NCBI GenBank assembly: GCA_014529385.2
Contig: CM043949.1
Coordinates: 143,169,858 to 143,233,857, forward strand
DNA: 64,000 nt
DNA from: Adiantum capillus-veneris
Taxonomy: Eukaryota > Streptophyta > Polypodiopsida > Polypodiales > Pteridaceae
Reading direction: 5' to 3'
Shown: in pieces, positions 60,390 to 64,000 of the stretch
Numbering within the stretch: the stretch's first letter is position 1
Layout: each line of letters opens with the position of its first letter
Program-made: the position numbers and the translations under genes
Notes under the pieces: model-generated
The model's input: only the letters and a program-made list of their open reading frames with translations
The model's database searches: none
Told to the model about the DNA's origin: nothing

Positions 60390-60640
60390 GCGTTCTTCCA
60401 CAGAAAATTTGTAGTATCTTTTCTCTCAGGATGTGATATGCTTTTAGGCATTCGATGGTTTCGTGAGTATAACCCTCTCATTGATTGGGCAGCTAATACT
60501 TTTACTTTCAATGCTAAAAGTGACTCCTATTGTCATTCGTGGGGAGCAAGTTGTTCATTCTTAATCTCTCATTTCTAATGTGCAGGGGAAGATTGAATAG
60601 AATCAAGAGAAGGAGTCTCTCTTAGTCTTTTCCTCTCCAA
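60390..60640 (+). pseudogene. Gypsy protease fragment
   Basis: The plus strand reads GCDMLLGIRWFREYNPLIDW then AANTFTFN. This matches the second half of a Gypsy aspartic protease (L-L-G-x-x-W). The N-terminal half with the active site is cut off by the family X LTR. Confidence 0.75.
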
Positions 60641-60657
60641 AGCACGATACGTATGAT

Positions 60658-61110
60658 TTGCATGATCAAGATGTGATTGTTCACAAGCATGATGAATTGC
60701 ATGATATAGATGCGATTGTTCACAAGGATGATGGTTTAGTTGATGCTTTTTCTAGTGACGTTGACCTCATTGCAGATTTGATAAATCACGAAGAACCGAT
60801 CTTGGCTCTCAAGTCGAGGTCCAAAGGACCCCCACAGGAAGTATTGTGTATGCGCATGATTAATCAATACGCATTGTTCGAGTGTTTCATTCGTGACGGT
60901 TTCCTGTATTTTAGTCACTGTCTTTATGTGATCCCTTTTCATAGGCATGCCATATTGGACGATGAACACAATTCTCTCATGAATGAGCATGGATGTATGC
61001 GGATTACTCATGAAAAGATGAAATGTTTGCATTCAAGGAATTCACATTCCATGTCACTTCCTTGGCATGACACAGTATCCGAATGAGCACATGAAGGATT
61101 GAGCATCAAG
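60658..61110 (+). pseudogene. Gypsy integrase zinc-binding (H2C2) fragment
   Basis: After a Asp/His-rich linker (HDQDVIVHKHDELHDIDAIV) the frame reads FIRDGFLYFSHCLYVIPFHR, HAILDDEHNSLMNEHGCMRI and THEKMKCL. This is the lead-in and HH part of the integrase zinc module. RT and RNase H, which should lie between protease and this module, are missing. A stop at 61086 ends it. Confidence 0.65.
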
Positions 61111-61239
61111 CATCGGCATTTCCATTGTGATTTACCACAGTTGATAGATTTAGATCAGAAAGACAAGTTTCGATTCCATTGTTTGCGTGTGTTTGATGAA
61201 CGGTTGACACTCCGTCTATATGTTTATCTACATTGCATG

Positions 61240-62104
61240 CACAGTCTTTAAAGAAGACTAGAATTTGACGGATAAACATGTGAATGAAGGTGCTGAGACT
61301 GAGAGAGAGGGAGAGAGAGAAGAACACGACACCACAATGTTGTCAAACCCTCCTCCAAGGGCCTCACTTTCTATGGTGAGAGAGGTCTATGCTATTGATT
61401 GCACAATCCTCGTACAATGGTCTTGCCGACGATTTCGATGACGACGACGACGACGACGAAAATTGAAAACGTTGGTCTAATTGTTGATCTTGTCGCGATG
61501 GAACTGCAAAACGCTAAGGGCTGAACTGCAATCCAAAAACGCTAGGGCTGAATTGTCTTCCTGTTGTGGAATCTAATAACGCTAGGGGATCTGCTATCTA
61601 CTGTGGTCGTCGGGCTGATCTGCTGTGCAAAACGCCAGGGTTGGTCTTGAATCCAAAAATGCTAGGTTCTGCTGTCTCTTGCAAAAACGCTAGGCCTCTG
61701 TGGGGGTCTTGTTGAGAAGTTGCCTGTTGAGCAAGCTGCTCCTGCTACCTCTTTTGCCCATAAGTGCTAGCGCTAGGTTTCTATGTCTACAAACTTTGCA
61801 AAATTGCTCTACCTAGTTTCCAACAAAAGTCACGTAATAAATAAGTGAAAAATGTCAAAAATAGGGAAAATAGATTTAATGCATTGGAAAATGCTCCTCA
61901 TGGATTCCGATGGTAATGCTGATGATCATGCTGTGTGCAACCGGAGGATATGCATCTACTCTAAGTGTCTGGACATGTACGGTCTGCGAACAGACTCACA
62001 AAAGTGTCAGTTCACTTCCTATTCTAGACTGGCTTGATTGAACTGAACCCTGATTATATTGTAGCTTGTCCATGGACACATAGGGCTGGATGTGTCACGT
62101 GACA
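61240..62104 (-). repeat. Truncated family X LTR, minus orientation
   Basis: From TGTCACGTGACA (62093-62104) leftward it matches other family X LTRs for about 830 bp and lacks the 3' ~165 bp. The TATA box is mutated. A (GAC)n run lies near 61438-61458. Confidence 0.82.
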
Positions 62105-62241
62105 CTTTGTTTGTGATCATTTACACTCTCTCATTAAAGGAACGGAAGGCTCTCCCTTCCGTAAGTAAAAGGAACCCTTGAGCAAAGTTCGGAGCACTCA
62201 TCTTGAGCAAAGTTCAACATTCACTTCCATTGCACCTTACA
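62093..62241 (+). repeat. Family X LTR fragment, plus orientation, head-to-head with the previous one
   Basis: Starts at the same palindrome TGTCACGTGACA and then has CTTTGTTTGTGATCATTTAC to TTGCACCTTACA, the last ~135 bp of the LTR. The middle ~1 kb is absent. Confidence 0.8.
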
Positions 62242-62416
62242 TGTGGCTATATAACTCCAGTGTTGCTCCAAGCAACTTGAGCTCTCCGCCTGGCCAAGAA
62301 CACAAACGATGAATTGCCGTAGATGAGGCCCATTTGATCCATAATCCTCCCACCATAGCGGCACCACAATCTTGGTGCGATCCAAGTGTGCATCTAGAGT
62401 ACCATACGAGTCCTTT

Positions 62417-62420
<4 letters not shown>

Positions 62421-62477
<57 letters not shown>
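62421..62477. repeat. (GA)n microsatellite
   Basis: About 28 GA units. Confidence 0.95.
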
Positions 62478-62479
<2 letters not shown>

Positions 62480-62649
62480 GAAATGAAATGTAGTGTTATA
62501 TTAACGTCTTCAAAAGGCCAAAGTGACCTATGAGACCAGAAAGTTACAATGTGGTGGATCTGATACAAAGTCAGAGTCAGAGTAACAAGATGACAACAAT
62601 GACAAAAATGAAATGACAAATGTCACAATAAAATACTATGGAATCCTAA

Positions 62650-62810
62650 ACTACTAGTTGTGAACACAGCTAGCTGGGATAGCTAGATCACAAGAGATCC
62701 AGCATCGGTCGTTGGCGGATCTCATCAATCTCCTCCATGGTAAGTAGTTTGACCGGGCGTCGTGCATGTCGAGCCAAAGTGATCCGAATCCTCTGATGCA
62801 GCCTCCGCCG

Positions 62811-62868
<58 letters not shown>

Positions 62869-63280
62869 CCGATGTCTTCATTAGGACCAAGGCAGTTCAA
62901 GACAAGGCAGAACCCATTCATTATCTATGTATCACTCTCTTGCGTCTTGCCTTGATATTTGGGGTCCACCACGAAGGTCGTTGCAAGTAGGGATTTCACC
63001 TAGAAACACACAAGGACTTGATTTTTTCGTTGTCGTCCTCATCCATCACAAGCTTCTCGAGCTTCTCAATCATTTGATCCATGGCTTCATATACTTTGCC
63101 TATGCATGGCTGCATGCTATCCATGCATGACCAGAAGTAGGTGGACAATGGGCTTCACCATAGCATTAAGTGTCTTGACCTTCTCCCACCGTTCGGTATC
63201 GTCGGCCCATGTTGTACACTATGCCAATTGTGGACAAGACTCTGGAATGCGCTACACTCATCACTAAGAAATAGCCCTCT
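62650..63280 (-). pseudogene. Unassigned minus-strand coding relics, one hAT-like
   Basis: Near 63010-63170 the minus strand reads STYFWSCMDSMQPCIGKVYE then AMDQMIEKLEKLVMDEDDNE. The phrase G-x-V/I-Y-E-A-M-D resembles the mid-region of hAT/DUF659-type transposases. At 62688-62800 another frame, RITLARHARRPVKLLTMEEI then DEIRQRPMLDLL, looks protein-like but unknown. The pieces are separated by the (GA)n tract and stops. Weak evidence. Confidence 0.35.
62816..62867. repeat. (GA)n microsatellite
   Basis: About 26 GA units. Confidence 0.95.
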
Positions 63281-64000
63281 CAGTGCTCCACCATAAGTGG
63301 AAAAGCGGCCAAGCATCAGGAAGTTGTAGGCAAAGCAAGTTTCAGATTTTTGAATACTTTAAGAGGGAGATAGGGCTCCGCTTTGAGAACTTAGGTCTCA
63401 CTAAACCGGCTTGTACACAATAGAGGGCGGTACAATTTAAATTACCTATTAACTTCACACAGAGCATTGTGAAGAAAAGAGAACACAGATGCGTCCACCC
63501 AGCTACTAGAATGTCACTTAGCACACGAGAGCAACACCCTGTAGGCCCCAAAGACTGCCGCCCCTTTTGGTATTTCTTTTATCAATTGAAAGTAGACGAT
63601 CCGAACACTTAGATCAAACTCTCACAAAGCTGTCCAAACCTGGCGAGGGCTGAAAACGCAGGTTTCCGACCTGATTTCGGCAGCATAACGGCGCCAAAAC
63701 TCCTGTAGGTCAAAAGTACCTGTCTAGGATGGATTCCCTCGCAATTTAGAAGCTTTTTGGTGAGCTGTAACAGAAATTCAGCGTGCTGTAATTCCCTGTT
63801 TTGCCACTGCCAGGTGCCCAAAGCCTTGTCTAAGCATGCCAAGGCCTTCCCGAGGCTCCCTTGGTGTTCCCTTGCAATTTAGGCGCGAAACCCTAAACCT
63901 GCAGAAAAAGACAGCAGGCTGTAATTCTCTGTTTTGGATCGTTTTTGCAGAGCGAACATGCCTACACGTGTCCCAAGGGCTCCCGCATGCAATGGGACAG
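63281..64000. other. Unassigned sequence at the right edge
   Basis: No gene is recognised. A motif GCTGTAATTCYCTGTTTTG occurs twice (near 63785 and 63919), as does TTCCCTYGCAATTTAG (near 63731 and 63868), pointing to a degenerate ~135-bp tandem duplication. Confidence 0.4.

Overview
The window looks like a stretch of a large, repeat-rich plant nuclear genome, with no sign of a bacterial or viral genome. The evidence is plant-type Ty1/Copia and Ty3/Gypsy LTR retrotransposons primed by initiator-Met-like tRNA sites, hAT-type transposase relics, a LINE relic, very long (GA)n/(CT)n microsatellites, and a decayed array of plant-type pentatricopeptide repeat (PPR) sequence. The wording of the PPR motifs (GISPDAITYACILKACG-like) and the mix of repeats would fit a fern or another non-seed vascular plant. 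That is an inference, and the species cannot be fixed from the sequence.

Layout. 1-7.3 kb: a gag-like fragment running off the left edge, then a decayed Copia element on the minus strand. 7.5-8.3 kb: two (CT)n tracts around a pseudogene of the AP-2 clathrin adaptor sigma subunit that lacks its middle. 10.1-10.7 kb: three tandem ~200-bp repeats. 11.0-24.5 kb: a hAT-like transposase pseudogene (+) split by a complete 11.15-kb Gypsy element (-). That element has ~482-bp LTRs, a polypurine tract and a perfect 5-bp target duplication GATAC. It carries about 4 kb of extra coding sequence between integrase and the 3' LTR. 24.5-25.3 kb: five ~150-bp tandem repeats. 28.2-28.8 kb: two LINE fragments facing opposite ways. 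29.5-34.4 kb: a Copia element (+) with both LTRs, and at 34.9-35.4 kb a much older relative. 37.9-43.3 kb: nine tandem units (about 570 or 625 bp) of degenerate PPR sequence on the minus strand. 43.4-44.4 kb: minisatellites and a 75-bp direct duplication. 44.69-45.16 kb: the best candidate for a host exon, the first exon of a predicted organelle-targeted protein.

46-62 kb is a nested graveyard of Gypsy elements, and the insertion order can be read from target duplications. A broken Gypsy (gag to RNase H, 48.4-53.7 kb) carries a solo LTR in gag (TSD GCTAA) and a 413-bp hAT-type MITE in RT (8-bp TSD CCAGAGAT). Next to it, another gag is split by a non-autonomous LTR element (54,073-58,189, TSD GCCGC), which is itself split by a second solo LTR of the first family (TSD GCTTG). 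In four insertions (the GATAC Gypsy, both the GCTAA solo LTR and the MITE, and the GCCGC element) the host reading frame rejoins when the insert and one TSD copy are removed. Further LTR fragments, a deleted Gypsy pol, (GA)n tracts and possibly one more hAT fragment fill 58-64 kb.

I see no intact operon-like or defence-like system. The most unusual things are: the PPR array, in which a 59-bp segment occurs in both orientations among the tandem units, so a transcript across it could fold into hairpins; the long extra ORF region of the 11-kb Gypsy; and the LTR family whose palindromic 5' end, TGTCACGTGACA, contains a G-box and sits at a head-to-head LTR junction.
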